From NCBI RefSeq assembly GCF_014192155.1, contig NZ_JACHXO010000011.1:1-64000 (forward strand): a DNA stretch of 64,000 nt, written 5' to 3'. How positions within the stretch are numbered: position 1 is the stretch's first letter; the number at the start of each line of letters is the position of its first letter. The stretch is from Roseateles terrae. GTDB lineage: Bacteria > Pseudomonadota > Gammaproteobacteria > Burkholderiales > Burkholderiaceae_C. The notes below the pieces were generated by a model. It was not told where the DNA came from, ran no database searches, and saw only the letters and a list, made by a program, of their open reading frames with translations. The translations under genes were made by a program, and so were the position numbers. This document shows, piece after piece, positions 35,827-44,250 of this stretch.

Positions 35827-35943
35827 GAACGGATGCGGGCGTGGCAACGCGGGCGGTCAGAAGCGTCGCAGCATAAGTCAGACGGCGGGTCGCTTCTGTG
35901 CGCTGCCGGTCTCAACCGCGGAAGCGCGTCGAATCCGTCGCCG

Positions 35944-35959
35944 TGGCATGGGACTTGCA
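35944..35959 (+). promoter_or_regulatory. Sigma-54 promoter of nirBD-nasA-cobA
   Basis: TGGCATGGGACTTGCA matches the -24/-12 consensus with the GG (35945-35946) and GC (35957-35958) exactly 10 bases apart and an intact TTGCA. A start near 35970 would put the 5' end at the first leader hairpin (35971), as in the nrtA leader. Confidence 0.75.
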
Positions 35960-35970
35960 AGTTCTCCATC

Positions 35971-36089
35971 GTGGCGCAATGACGCGCCCACCCCGGTGAT
36001 GCGTTCGCATCGCCCCTTCTCTCGCCGCGCTGCGGCGTCCCCCGATGACTGTGTGGCCTCGCCGAGCCTGGTGCTCGACGCGGCCTTTT
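35971..36089 (+). promoter_or_regulatory. Putative ANTAR-type leader with terminator (nirB leader)
   Basis: The hairpin GTGGCGC/GCGCCCAC (35971-35991, one bulge) has hexaloop AATGAC (35978-35983) with A at 1 and G at 4. Two further hairpins follow: GGTGATGC/GCATCGCC near 35995-36014, and CGCCGC/GCGGCG near 36023-36037. A terminator GGCCTCGCCGAGC/GCTCGACGCGGCC with TTTT (36055-36089) ends 31 bases before nirB. A second A1/G4 hexaloop hairpin is not clear, so the match is weaker than in the nrtA leader. Confidence 0.55.
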
Positions 36090-36120
36090 GGCGTTGGTTC
36101 TCTCCCTCTGGAGTGTCCGC

Positions 36121-38631
36121 ATGAAGAAGATGAAGCTGGTGATGGTGGGCAACGGCATGGCCGGCGTGCGCACCCTGGAAGAGCTGCTGAAGATCGCGCC
36201 GGATCTCTACGACATCACCGTGTTTGGTGCCGAGCCGCATCCCAACTACAACCGCATCCTGCTCAGCCCGGTGCTGGCGGGGGAGCAGACGCTCGACGAG
36301 ATCATCCTCAATCCGATCTCCTGGTATGAGGAGCACGGCATCACGCTGCATCTGGGCAAGCGGGTCACGACCATCGACCGGGTCAGGCGCCAGGTGGTGG
36401 CCGAGGATGGCACCGTGGCGGCGTATGACCGCCTGCTGCTCGCCACCGGCTCGTCGCCATTCATCCTGCCGGTGGCGGGCAAGGAGCTGGACGGGGTCAT
36501 CGCCTACCGCGACATCGCCGACACCAACACGATGATCGAGGCGGCGCAGCGCTATCGGCATGCGGTGGTCATCGGTGGCGGGCTGCTCGGGCTGGAAGCC
36601 GCCAACGGCCTGATGCTGCGCGGCATGCAGGTCAGTGTGGTCCACCTGCATCCGTGGCTGATGGAGCGGCAGCTGGACGATCAGGCCGGCGACCTGCTGC
36701 GCAAGTCGCTGCAGGACCGGGGGCTGCGCTTTCTCATGGGGGCGCAGACCGAAGCGCTGATCGGCGGCGCCGATGGCCGCGTCATGGCCGTGCGGTTCAA
36801 GGACGGCCAGGAAATTCCCGCCGACCTGGTGGTGATGGCCGCGGGCATCCGCCCCAACACCGCGCTGGCGGAAAGCGCCGGGCTGCATTGCCATCGGGGC
36901 GTGGTGGTGTCGGACACGCTGCAGACGGTCACCGATCCCCGCATCTATGCCGTCGGCGAATGCGCGGCCCACCGCGGCATCGCCTACGGGCTGGTGGCGC
37001 CGCTGTTCGAGCAGGGCAAGGTCTGCGCCAATCATCTGGCCCAGTTCGGCATCGGCCGCTATCTCGGCAGCCAGACCAGCACCAAGCTGAAGGTCACCGG
37101 CATCGACCTGTTTTCTGCGGGCGACTTCATGGGTGGCGAGGGAACCGAAGAAATCGTGATGAGCGACCCGTTCGCGGGCGTCTACAAGAAGCTGGTCATC
37201 AAGGACGACCAGTTGGTGGGGGCCTGCCTCTACGGCGACACGGTGGATGGCAGCTGGTACTTCAAGCTGCTGCGCGAGGGACGCAAGATCACCGACATTC
37301 GCGACCGGCTGATGTTCGGCGAAAGCAACATCGGCGACGTCGGCCATCAAGGCCACAACAAGGCCGCCGCGATGGCCGACAGCGACGAAGTCTGCGGCTG
37401 CAATGGTGTGAGCAAGGGCGCCATCTGCAAGGCCATCAAGGACAAGGGGCTGTTCACGCTGGAGGAGGTCCGAAAGCACACCAAGGCCAGTGCCTCCTGC
37501 GGATCGTGCACCGGTCTGGTGGAGCAGCTGCTGATGTTCACCGCGGGCGGAGATTACTCGGCCGCGCCACGCAAGAAGGCCGTCTGCGGCTGCACCGAGC
37601 TGAGTCATCAGGAGGTGCGGGATGCCATCTTCCGAGACCACCTGGTGCGCATGAGCGACATCTTTGAACACCTGCATTGGACCACGCCCAATGGTTGCGC
37701 CACCTGCCGCCCGGCGCTGAACTACTACCTGATCTCTTCCTGGCCCAAGGAGGCGGTGGACGATCCGCAATCGCGCTACATCAATGAACGCAGCCACGCC
37801 AACATCCAGAAGGACGGCACCTACTCGGTGATTCCGCGGATGTGGGGCGGGGAGACCTCCGCAGCCGAGCTGCGGCGCATTGCCGATGCGGTCGACAAGT
37901 ACCGCATCCCGACGGTGAAGGTGACCGGCGGCCAGCGCATCGACCTGCTGGGCGTGCGCAAGGAAGACCTGGTGCAGGTGTGGCGGGACATCGGCATGCC
38001 TAGCGGCCACGCCTATGCCAAGGCGCTGCGCACGGTGAAAACCTGCGTCGGCTCCGAATGGTGCCGCATGGGCACGCAGGACAGCACCCAGATGGGCAAG
38101 GACCTGGAGCGGGCCATGTGGCGGATGTATGCGCCGCACAAGGTGAAGTTTGCGGTCAGCGGCTGTCCGCGCAACTGCGCCGAAGCGGGCATCAAGGACG
38201 TCGGCATCATCGGTGTGGATTCCGGCTGGGAGATGTACATCGCCGGCAACGGCGGCATCAAGACCGAGGTGGCCCACTTCTTCACCAAGCTCAAGACGGC
38301 GGAGGAGGTGCTGGAGTACACCGGCGCCTTCATGCAGCTCTACCGCAAGGAAGGCTGGTATCTGGAGCGCACGGTGCATTACGTCAGCCGGGTGGGCCTG
38401 GACCATGTGAAGCAGCGCATCCTCGATGACGCCGAAGGGCGACGCGCCTTGTGGGCGGAGCTGCAGTTCGCGCTCGATGGGGAACCGGACCCATGGTTCG
38501 AGTTCAGCAAGGCCCAGGTTGACCTGCGCCAGTTCGAGCCGCTGCGCCCGGCGCCCTTGAATGCTCCCTTGAGCGCGGCATCAAGCACCTCATTGAGCGC
38601 CCCATCGAACGAACCCTTGAGCGCCGCCTGA
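36121..38631 (+). CDS. nirB: Nitrite reductase (NADH) large subunit NirB
   Basis: An 836-residue enzyme reducing nitrite to ammonia in the cytoplasm. Domains: FAD/NAD(P)H pyridine-disulfide oxidoreductase (MVGNGMAGVRTLEELL, then VVIGGGLLGLEAANGLMLRG; about 1-390), two BFD-like [2Fe-2S] segments (VCGCNGVSKGAICKAI with ASCGSCTGLVEQLL, and AVCGCTELSHQEVRDAI with GCATCRPALNYY), then sirohaem/[4Fe-4S] (KTCVGSEWCRMGTQD and SGCPRNCAEAGIKD). The C-terminal tail after about 810 is an odd, imperfect repeat of APLNAPLSAAS. GGAG eight bases before ATG 36121 supports the start. It is first in the nirB-nirD-nasA-cobA run, behind an attenuator. Confidence 0.97.
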   Translation: MKKMKLVMVGNGMAGVRTLEELLKIAPDLYDITVFGAEPHPNYNRILLSPVLAGEQTLDEIILNPISWYEEHGITLHLGKRVTTIDRVRRQVVAEDGTVAAYDRLLLATGSSPFILPVAGKELDGVIAYRDIADTNTMIEAAQRYRHAVVIGGGLLGLEAANGLMLRGMQVSVVHLHPWLMERQLDDQAGDLLRKSLQDRGLRFLMGAQTEALIGGADGRVMAVRFKDGQEIPADLVVMAAGIRPNTALAESAGLHCHRGVVVSDTLQTVTDPRIYAVGECAAHRGIAYGLVAPLFEQGKVCANHLAQFGIGRYLGSQTSTKLKVTGIDLFSAGDFMGGEGTEEIVMSDPFAGVYKKLVIKDDQLVGACLYGDTVDGSWYFKLLREGRKITDIRDRLMFGESNIGDVGHQGHNKAAAMADSDEVCGCNGVSKGAICKAIKDKGLFTLEEVRKHTKASASCGSCTGLVEQLLMFTAGGDYSAAPRKKAVCGCTELSHQEVRDAIFRDHLVRMSDIFEHLHWTTPNGCATCRPALNYYLISSWPKEAVDDPQSRYINERSHANIQKDGTYSVIPRMWGGETSAAELRRIADAVDKYRIPTVKVTGGQRIDLLGVRKEDLVQVWRDIGMPSGHAYAKALRTVKTCVGSEWCRMGTQDSTQMGKDLERAMWRMYAPHKVKFAVSGCPRNCAEAGIKDVGIIGVDSGWEMYIAGNGGIKTEVAHFFTKLKTAEEVLEYTGAFMQLYRKEGWYLERTVHYVSRVGLDHVKQRILDDAEGRRALWAELQFALDGEPDPWFEFSKAQVDLRQFEPLRPAPLNAPLSAASSTSLSAPSNEPLSAA

Positions 38632-38640
38632 GGAGCCACC

Positions 38641-39021
38641 ATGACGACCTGGATTCCCATCTGCACCGTCCAAGAGATTCCCGTGCTGGGCGCGCGCCGC
38701 GTCAGCCGGGCCAAGGGCCCCGATGTGGCGCTGTTCCGCACCTCGGGCGACCAGATCCATGCCCTGCTGGACCGCTGCCCGCATCGTGCCGGACCGCTGA
38801 GTCAGGGCATCGTGTTCGGCGCGGCCGTGGCCTGCCCGCTGCACAACTGGACCATCGCACTCGATACCGGCTGCGCCCGTGAGCCCGACGAGGGGCGGAC
38901 ACCGGTCTTCCGGGTCAAGGTGGAGGCGGGGCAGGTCTGGCTGGACGGCGACGAGCTGGCCACCGTCGCCGTGGACCTGCTGCCGGTCCAGGCGGGGCCC
39001 TGCACCCGCGTGAACTGCTGA
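38641..39021 (+). CDS. nirD: Nitrite reductase small subunit NirD
   Basis: A 126-residue Rieske-fold subunit of the assimilatory NADH nitrite reductase. Unlike enterobacterial NirD it keeps the cluster motif: RCPHRAGPLSQGI and ACPLHNWTI (CxH, CxxH), so a [2Fe-2S] centre is likely. The length is normal. ATG 38641 lies 9 bases after the nirB stop, next to GGAG, so the genes are translationally close. Confidence 0.95.
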   Translation: MTTWIPICTVQEIPVLGARRVSRAKGPDVALFRTSGDQIHALLDRCPHRAGPLSQGIVFGAAVACPLHNWTIALDTGCAREPDEGRTPVFRVKVEAGQVWLDGDELATVAVDLLPVQAGPCTRVNC

Positions 39022-39031
39022 GCGCCACCCC

Positions 39032-41857
39032 ATGGACCGCACCACCCGTTCGACCTGCCCCTACTGCGGCGTCGGCTGCGGCGTGCTGATCGACACCACT
39101 GACACGGCTGAGGGCCCGCAGATCACCGGCGTGCGGGGCGACCCCGACCATCCCGCCAACGCCGGACGGCTCTGCACCAAAGGCGCAACGCTGCACCTCA
39201 CGGCCACCCCGATGGTGCGTCAGCAGCAGCGGCAACTGCAGCCGGCGTGGCGGCCCGCGCGTGGTGCAGCGCTGCAAGCGATCACCTGGGACGCGGTCGA
39301 GCAGCAGTTGGCCGAACGCCTGCTGGCGGTGCGGGCGGAGCACGGCCCCGATGCCATCGGCTTCTACATCTCGGGGCAGCTGCTGACCGAGGACTATCAC
39401 GCCTTCAACAAGCTGGCCCGCGGGCTGGTCGGCACCAACCACATCGACAGCAACTCGCGGCTGTGCATGAGTGCGGCGGTCGTGGGCTACAAGCAGACGC
39501 TGGGCGCCGATGCGCCGCCGACCTGTTATGAAGACCTGAACCTGGCGAGCTGCCTGTTCCTGGCGGGCACCAACACTGCCTGGGCGCATCCGGTGCTGTT
39601 CCGCCGCATCGAAGCGGCACGGGCCGCGCGCCCCGACCTGAAGATCATCGTGGTGGATCCGCGCCGCACCGAGACGGCGGAGTTTGCCGACCTGCATCTG
39701 CCGCTGCGCCCTGGCACCGACGTCGCGCTGTTCCAGGGGATGCTGCATGCCTGCATCTGGGAAGACTGGGTCGACCGGGCCTTCATCGAGCAGCACACCG
39801 AAGGCTTTGAAGCGCTGAAGGCGCTGGTGCGCACGATGACGCCCGGGGAGGCGGCGCGCTTGACCGGTCTGAAGGAAGCGCAGGTGATGCAGGCGGCCCA
39901 GTGGTTTGCGCAGTCGCCAGCGAGCCTGTCGCTTTATTGCATGGGTCTGAACCAGAGCAGCAGCGGCACGGCGAAGAACACGGCCCTGATTCATCTGCAT
40001 CTGGCGACGGGGCAGATCGGCCGACCGGGCGCCGGGCCGTTCTCGCTGACCGGTCAGCCCAACGCCATGGGCGGCCGCGAAACCGGCGGCATGGCGACGC
40101 TGCTGCCGGGACATCGTGACCCGATGCGTGCGCAGGACCGGGAGGAGATCGCCGCCTTGTGGGGCTGCGATCCGTTGCCCGATCGCCCCGGGCGGACGGC
40201 GGTCGAGATGTTCGAGGCCGCCGCGCGCGGCGAGATCAAGGCGCTGTGGATTGCCTGCACCAATCCCGCCCAGTCCCTGCCAGATCAGGCGCTGGTGCGC
40301 GCGGCGCTCTCCCGTTGTGAGCTGGTGATCCTGCAGGAGGCGTTCGTCGGGACGGCAACGGCGGACTTTGCGGACGTCCTCCTGCCGGCGGCCACCTGGG
40401 CAGAAAAGGACGGCACGGTCACCAACAGCGAACGGCGCATCAGCCGGGTGCGGGCGGCGCTGGCACCGGCGGGTGAGTCAAAGCCCGATTGGCAGATCGT
40501 GCGGGATGTGGCCGTTCGCATGGAAGCGGTGCTGCGGCCGGATGCCGCCAGCCTGTTTGCCTGGGAGCGACCGCAGCAGCTCTGGGACGAGCATCGCGCG
40601 GCCACCCGCGGGCGCGATCTGGACATCACCGGGCTGAGTTATGAGCAGCTGGAAGCGGCGCCGCAGCAATGGCCGTTTCCTGAGGGCGCCCAGCAGGGGC
40701 GTGCGCGTCTTTATGAGGACCGGCGCTTCGCGCATGCCGATGGCCGCGCGCGCTTTGTGGCGCGACCGTTTGTGCCGCCCGCGGAGCGGCAGGATGCGAG
40801 TTATCCACTGGCGCTCAGCACCGGGCGCCTGCGGGACCAGTGGCATGGCATGAGCCGCAGCGGCACCGTCCCACGACTTTTCGCCCATGCGCCATCGCCC
40901 GCCTTGCATCTGCATCCCACGGACATTGCGCGGCGACGCTTGCAGGAAGGCGCGCTGGTGCGGGTCGCTTCCCGGCGCGGCGCCATGGTGGTGCCCCTGC
41001 GCGCGGACGACGCCCTGTCGCCACAGTCCGCATGGCTGCCGATGCATTGGGGCAGTGAATTCGTCGGCGGGCAAGGGCAGCTGGGTGTGAATGCGGTGAC
41101 GCAGCCGGTGTTCTGCCCGGATGCGCGACAGCCGGAGCTGAAGTTTGCGGCAGTGTCGGTGACCGCGGTGGACCTGCGCTGGCGATTGATGGGAGCCGCG
41201 TGGGTTCCTGCGGGCGAGGGGGCGGCGCTGCGCAGCCAGTTGCGCGCGTTGATGGGTGAGGCCGCCTATGCGAGCTGCCTGCCGGCGCCTGCTGCGCTCA
41301 GCACCGGCGAGCCGGCGATGGCTGACAACCACGTCCATCGACCGGTCTCGCCCTCCGGACCCATGGAGGGCTGGTCCATCGAGATGGCGTTTGCCGAGCG
41401 CCCCTCGGACGCTGTCGTGCAGGCATTGGCCAGCGCCTTGGGTCTGACCGGCATCGGCGTGCTGCGGTATGCCGACAGCCGACGCGGACGCAGCCGGCTG
41501 CTGCGGCTTTCGGGCGAGGGCGCGCAGGCGACGCTGCAAGCGGTGCTGCGGGTCGGCGAAGGTCAGGAGGCGCAGTGGCTGGATGCCTTGTGGCGGGACC
41601 GCACGCCGGTGGCGCCGTTCAGCCGCCGCCTGCTGGCACCAGATGCCGAAGTCAGCACCGCCTCGCTCAGTCCCCAGGTCTGCAACTGCTTCAACGTGCG
41701 CGAAGACGACATCAAGGCTTGCCTCTCCCGCCAGACTGCCGCAGCGCCCGCGGAGCGGCTGGCCCATCTGCAGGCCACGCTGCGCTGCGGGACCTCCTGC
41801 GGCTCCTGTCTGCCGACGCTGCGCCGCTGGGCGCACACCATCGAGGAGATCACATGA
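39032..41857 (+). CDS. nasA: Assimilatory nitrate reductase catalytic subunit NasA
   Basis: A 941-residue molybdopterin (bis-MGD) oxidoreductase that reduces nitrate to nitrite in the cytoplasm. The N-terminal [4Fe-4S] motif is STCPYCGVGCGVLI, then GDPDHPANAGRLCTKG, SNSRLCMSAAVVGYK, GTNTAWAHPVLFRRI and GQPNAMGGRETGGMATLLPG. The molybdopterin dinucleotide-binding domain follows at about 590-710 (PLALSTGRLRDQWHGMSRSG). The C-terminus has a BFD-type [2Fe-2S] domain (QVCNCFNVREDDIKACL, then LRCGTSCGSCLPTLRRW). The NADH partner is not seen here, so the electron donor may be NirB-like or elsewhere. Its stop overlaps the cobA ATG by 4 bp. Confidence 0.96.
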   Translation: MDRTTRSTCPYCGVGCGVLIDTTDTAEGPQITGVRGDPDHPANAGRLCTKGATLHLTATPMVRQQQRQLQPAWRPARGAALQAITWDAVEQQLAERLLAVRAEHGPDAIGFYISGQLLTEDYHAFNKLARGLVGTNHIDSNSRLCMSAAVVGYKQTLGADAPPTCYEDLNLASCLFLAGTNTAWAHPVLFRRIEAARAARPDLKIIVVDPRRTETAEFADLHLPLRPGTDVALFQGMLHACIWEDWVDRAFIEQHTEGFEALKALVRTMTPGEAARLTGLKEAQVMQAAQWFAQSPASLSLYCMGLNQSSSGTAKNTALIHLHLATGQIGRPGAGPFSLTGQPNAMGGRETGGMATLLPGHRDPMRAQDREEIAALWGCDPLPDRPGRTAVEMFEAAARGEIKALWIACTNPAQSLPDQALVRAALSRCELVILQEAFVGTATADFADVLLPAATWAEKDGTVTNSERRISRVRAALAPAGESKPDWQIVRDVAVRMEAVLRPDAASLFAWERPQQLWDEHRAATRGRDLDITGLSYEQLEAAPQQWPFPEGAQQGRARLYEDRRFAHADGRARFVARPFVPPAERQDASYPLALSTGRLRDQWHGMSRSGTVPRLFAHAPSPALHLHPTDIARRRLQEGALVRVASRRGAMVVPLRADDALSPQSAWLPMHWGSEFVGGQGQLGVNAVTQPVFCPDARQPELKFAAVSVTAVDLRWRLMGAAWVPAGEGAALRSQLRALMGEAAYASCLPAPAALSTGEPAMADNHVHRPVSPSGPMEGWSIEMAFAERPSDAVVQALASALGLTGIGVLRYADSRRGRSRLLRLSGEGAQATLQAVLRVGEGQEAQWLDALWRDRTPVAPFSRRLLAPDAEVSTASLSPQVCNCFNVREDDIKACLSRQTAAAPAERLAHLQATLRCGTSCGSCLPTLRRWAHTIEEIT

Positions 41858-42705
41858 ACACGGGGTCTGGATCGAATGAAAACAGCCTGCGGATGAAGGC
41901 CGGGTCCGTCTTTCTGGTGGGCGCCGGTCCGGGGGACCCGGAACTGCTGACACTCAAGGCGCATCGCATCCTGCAGGAGGCGGACGTGGTGCTGAGCGAT
42001 GACTTGGTGGATGCCCGCGTGCTGGCGACCTTGCCCTCGCAGACGCGGGTATTGAAAGTGGGCAAACGCGGCGGATGCGTGTCCACCGAACAGCGCTTCA
42101 TCCACGAGCTGATGATTCGCGAGGCCCGGTCGGGTGCGCGGGTCGTGCGACTCAAAGGGGGCGATCCCTTTGTGTTCGGTCGCGGCGGTGAGGAGGTGGA
42201 CGCCCTGAGGGAGGCGGGTGTTGCGGTCGAGGTGATCAGCGGATTGTCCGCCGGCATCGCCGCCCCTGCGGCGGTGGGGGTGCCGGTCACGGATCGGCGA
42301 TGCACACCCGGCGTGGCCTTCGTGACTGGCCATAACGGGGAGCACGGTCAGCAGCCGGATTGGGCGGCCCTTGCGCGCAGCGGTTTGACGCTGGTGGTCT
42401 ACATGGGACTGGCGCGGGCGGCGACCATCTGCCAGGCGCTTCGTGAAGGCGGGCTGGACGGCCAGACACCCGCGGTGGTTGTCAGCGCGGCACACACGCC
42501 GCGGCAGCGCGAATGCTTCACGACGCTGGCGGCACTCCCGGATGCGATCGAGCAGCATCGAATGCCGAGTCCGGGTTTGCTGGTGATCGGCTCAGTGGTG
42601 GCGCTGTCCGAGGGATGGAGATCCTGCATGGATGCTCAGTCGCTGCAGGCAATGCAGGCGATTCAGGGGATGAAGGCGCTCCAGGCGTGGGAACCCGCGG
42701 CTTGA
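41854..42705 (+). CDS. cobA: Uroporphyrinogen-III C-methyltransferase (CobA/SumT)
   Basis: A 283-residue SAM methyltransferase making precorrin-2 for sirohaem (and B12). Seen: SVFLVGAGPGDPELLTLKA, DVVLSDDLVDARVLA, VGKRGGCVSTEQ, VVRLKGGDPFVFGRGGEEVDALREAG in pieces, and PLVVVSAAHTPRQRE-like AVVVSAAHTPRQRE. Supplying sirohaem for NirB explains its place at the end of the nir-nas operon, with a 4-bp ATGA overlap to nasA. The C-terminal about 25 residues are a Met/Gln/Ala repeat (MQAIQGMKALQAWE). No CysG-type oxidase/chelatase domain. Confidence 0.95.
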   Translation: MNTGSGSNENSLRMKAGSVFLVGAGPGDPELLTLKAHRILQEADVVLSDDLVDARVLATLPSQTRVLKVGKRGGCVSTEQRFIHELMIREARSGARVVRLKGGDPFVFGRGGEEVDALREAGVAVEVISGLSAGIAAPAAVGVPVTDRRCTPGVAFVTGHNGEHGQQPDWAALARSGLTLVVYMGLARAATICQALREGGLDGQTPAVVVSAAHTPRQRECFTTLAALPDAIEQHRMPSPGLLVIGSVVALSEGWRSCMDAQSLQAMQAIQGMKALQAWEPAA

Positions 42706-42765
42706 TGCCGATGGCATGGCGATGGCACCTTCCTCCATTGTGCAGCCCGAGCCTGGGCCGGCGTC

Positions 42766-43944
42766 TCAAGTGTTTCGTTGCTGCCGCTCCCACTGACGAA
42801 GAATGACCGTCAGGATCAAGCCCGCCAACAGGACGGCTGCCGTGATCCACAAGGCGCCGCGATAAGTCCCGGTGGCTTGGGCCATCGCACCGGCCAGTGC
42901 AGGGGCGGAGACTTGCGCAGCGCCGTAGCTCAGCGTGAGTCGCGCCATGGCCTTGCCCGGGTTGCCCGGTGACCGTCGCCCGACCAGGGCGAGCGTGAGA
43001 CTCACCAGCCCGATGAAGGTGGCGCCATACAGCAGTGCGCCGCTCAGCGCCGCAGCCAGACCGTCCGACAGGGCCGGAAGCACGACCGACAGCGTCTGCA
43101 GCGCAAAGGCGGCGATCAGGGCTTCCAGGTCGCCGAAGCGGCGTGCAATCCGGTCCCACAGAAACACGGCCGGCGTCGCTGCCACGCCCACGAGCAGCCA
43201 GGCCCAGGGGCCCTGGCCATGCAGCAGCGGCTGGCGCTCCACGATAGCGACGGTGAAGGTGGCATGGATCACAAAGCCCCAGCCGGCACAGAAATACGCT
43301 GCCAGCATCAGACGCATCCAGGTGGCGCTGGGCGCACCCGCCGGCACCTGCGCAGCGGGAGCGGCCGAAGGCGGCATCGGCGGGCGCCACTGCCAGGCGA
43401 CGGCCAGCAGCAGGGCGCCGATACCGACGAAGCCCCACCAATGTCCAGCCCAGTCCCATTGCAGCGCATCCATGCCCATGGCGCCGATTGCGGACAAAAC
43501 GATGCCCAGGCCCAGGCCCATGAAATGAACGCCCAGCTCGGGGCGTCGGCCGGCGCGAATCAGAAAACCCAGCACCAGCCCGGACCCCAGCAACATGCCG
43601 GCTGCGCCTGCCAGCCCACCCAGGTAGCGGGACAGGGCCCAGATCGGGACGGAGGGCGTCAGCGGCATCAGCGCGGTAGACAGCAGGCCCATCACCAGTC
43701 CGGCGAGATAAAGGCGATACCGCCACTGGGGGGCTTCGATCAGAGAGGCGATCAACGCGCCGCTCATGTAGCCGGCGTAATTGATGGCAGCCAGGCCGCC
43801 TCCGAGTGCGTCGCCCACGCCTGCCTGCGCATGCATCAGCGGCAGCAGGGGGGTGTAGGCGAAGCGGGCAATGCCGACGGTGAGCATCAGCGCGGTGATG
43901 CCACCGACGGACACCTGCCAGGGGCGAAGGGATGCAGCAGTCAT
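42766..43944 (-). CDS. MFS transporter, YbfB/YjiJ family
   Basis: A 392-residue major facilitator with about twelve hydrophobic segments. The N-terminus (VSVGGITALMLTVGIARFAY TPLLP, read in two pieces) and NYAGYMSGAL match the YbfB/YjiJ family of putative exporters. Substrate unknown. Its start overlaps the preceding ParE-like gene: the toxin TGA and the ATG share a base (TGATG). A TTG three bases upstream is also in frame. It converges with cobA 60 bp away. Confidence 0.88.
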   Translation of the reverse strand: MTAASLRPWQVSVGGITALMLTVGIARFAYTPLLPLMHAQAGVGDALGGGLAAINYAGYMSGALIASLIEAPQWRYRLYLAGLVMGLLSTALMPLTPSVPIWALSRYLGGLAGAAGMLLGSGLVLGFLIRAGRRPELGVHFMGLGLGIVLSAIGAMGMDALQWDWAGHWWGFVGIGALLLAVAWQWRPPMPPSAAPAAQVPAGAPSATWMRLMLAAYFCAGWGFVIHATFTVAIVERQPLLHGQGPWAWLLVGVAATPAVFLWDRIARRFGDLEALIAAFALQTLSVVLPALSDGLAAALSGALLYGATFIGLVSLTLALVGRRSPGNPGKAMARLTLSYGAAQVSAPALAGAMAQATGTYRGALWITAAVLLAGLILTVILRQWERQQRNT

Positions 43945-44246
43945 CAAGGCGGGAGCAGCGCGGGCCGGATGTGTTGCCGCTGGTGCAGGACACGAAGCAT
44001 CATCAGGGGCGCTGGGCAGTCCGTGTAGAACAGATGCGCAGGGTAACGCGACAGGGGCCAGCTGCGTATGCCGGGAATGCCCAGGGCCTGCGACCAGCGC
44101 GGGAATCCCATCCCAGGTATGAAAGCGAGCCGATCCATCGCTTCACGCAGATGTTGAACGAAACGTCGGGCCGTCCGTTGTCCGACATGCGTGAGGTAGT
44201 CAATCAAGGTCGCTCGTGGCAGTCGTGGGCAGACAGAACGCAACAA
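43944..44246 (-). CDS. RelE/ParE family toxin-like protein (no antitoxin seen)
   Basis: A 100-residue protein of the ParE/RelE toxin fold: LPRATLIDYLTHVGQRTARRFVQHLREAMDRLAFIPGMGF in pieces, GIRSWPLSRYPAHLFYT and MMLRVLHQRQHI. These match the C-terminal half of ParE (GLRSWPVxxY and VLRVLHxxRDI). The start is a TTG at 44246 (or 44243); the gap to the MCP stop is only 4 bases, so no antitoxin gene precedes it. Downstream is the overlapping MFS gene. It may be a solitary or remnant toxin, or an antitoxin may be encoded elsewhere. Confidence 0.7.
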   Translation of the reverse strand: MLRSVCPRLPRATLIDYLTHVGQRTARRFVQHLREAMDRLAFIPGMGFPRWSQALGIPGIRSWPLSRYPAHLFYTDCPAPLMMLRVLHQRQHIRPALLPP

Positions 44247-44250
44247 GCCT

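Noticed and set aside
35995-36014. Second ANTAR hairpin in the nirB leader (GGTGATGC/GCATCGCC)
   Set aside because: Its loop is four bases, or CGTTCG if opened, without A at 1 and G at 4, so it does not fit the ANTAR rule.
35878-38406. Long antisense open frame (over 800 codons) over nirB
   Set aside because: Shadow of nirB; composition rich in Ala/His/Gln/Arg and no recognisable motif.
43945-43947. TTG start for the MFS gene three bases upstream of the ATG
   Set aside because: The ATG at 43944 forms the usual TGATG overlap with the ParE-like gene and is the simpler choice.
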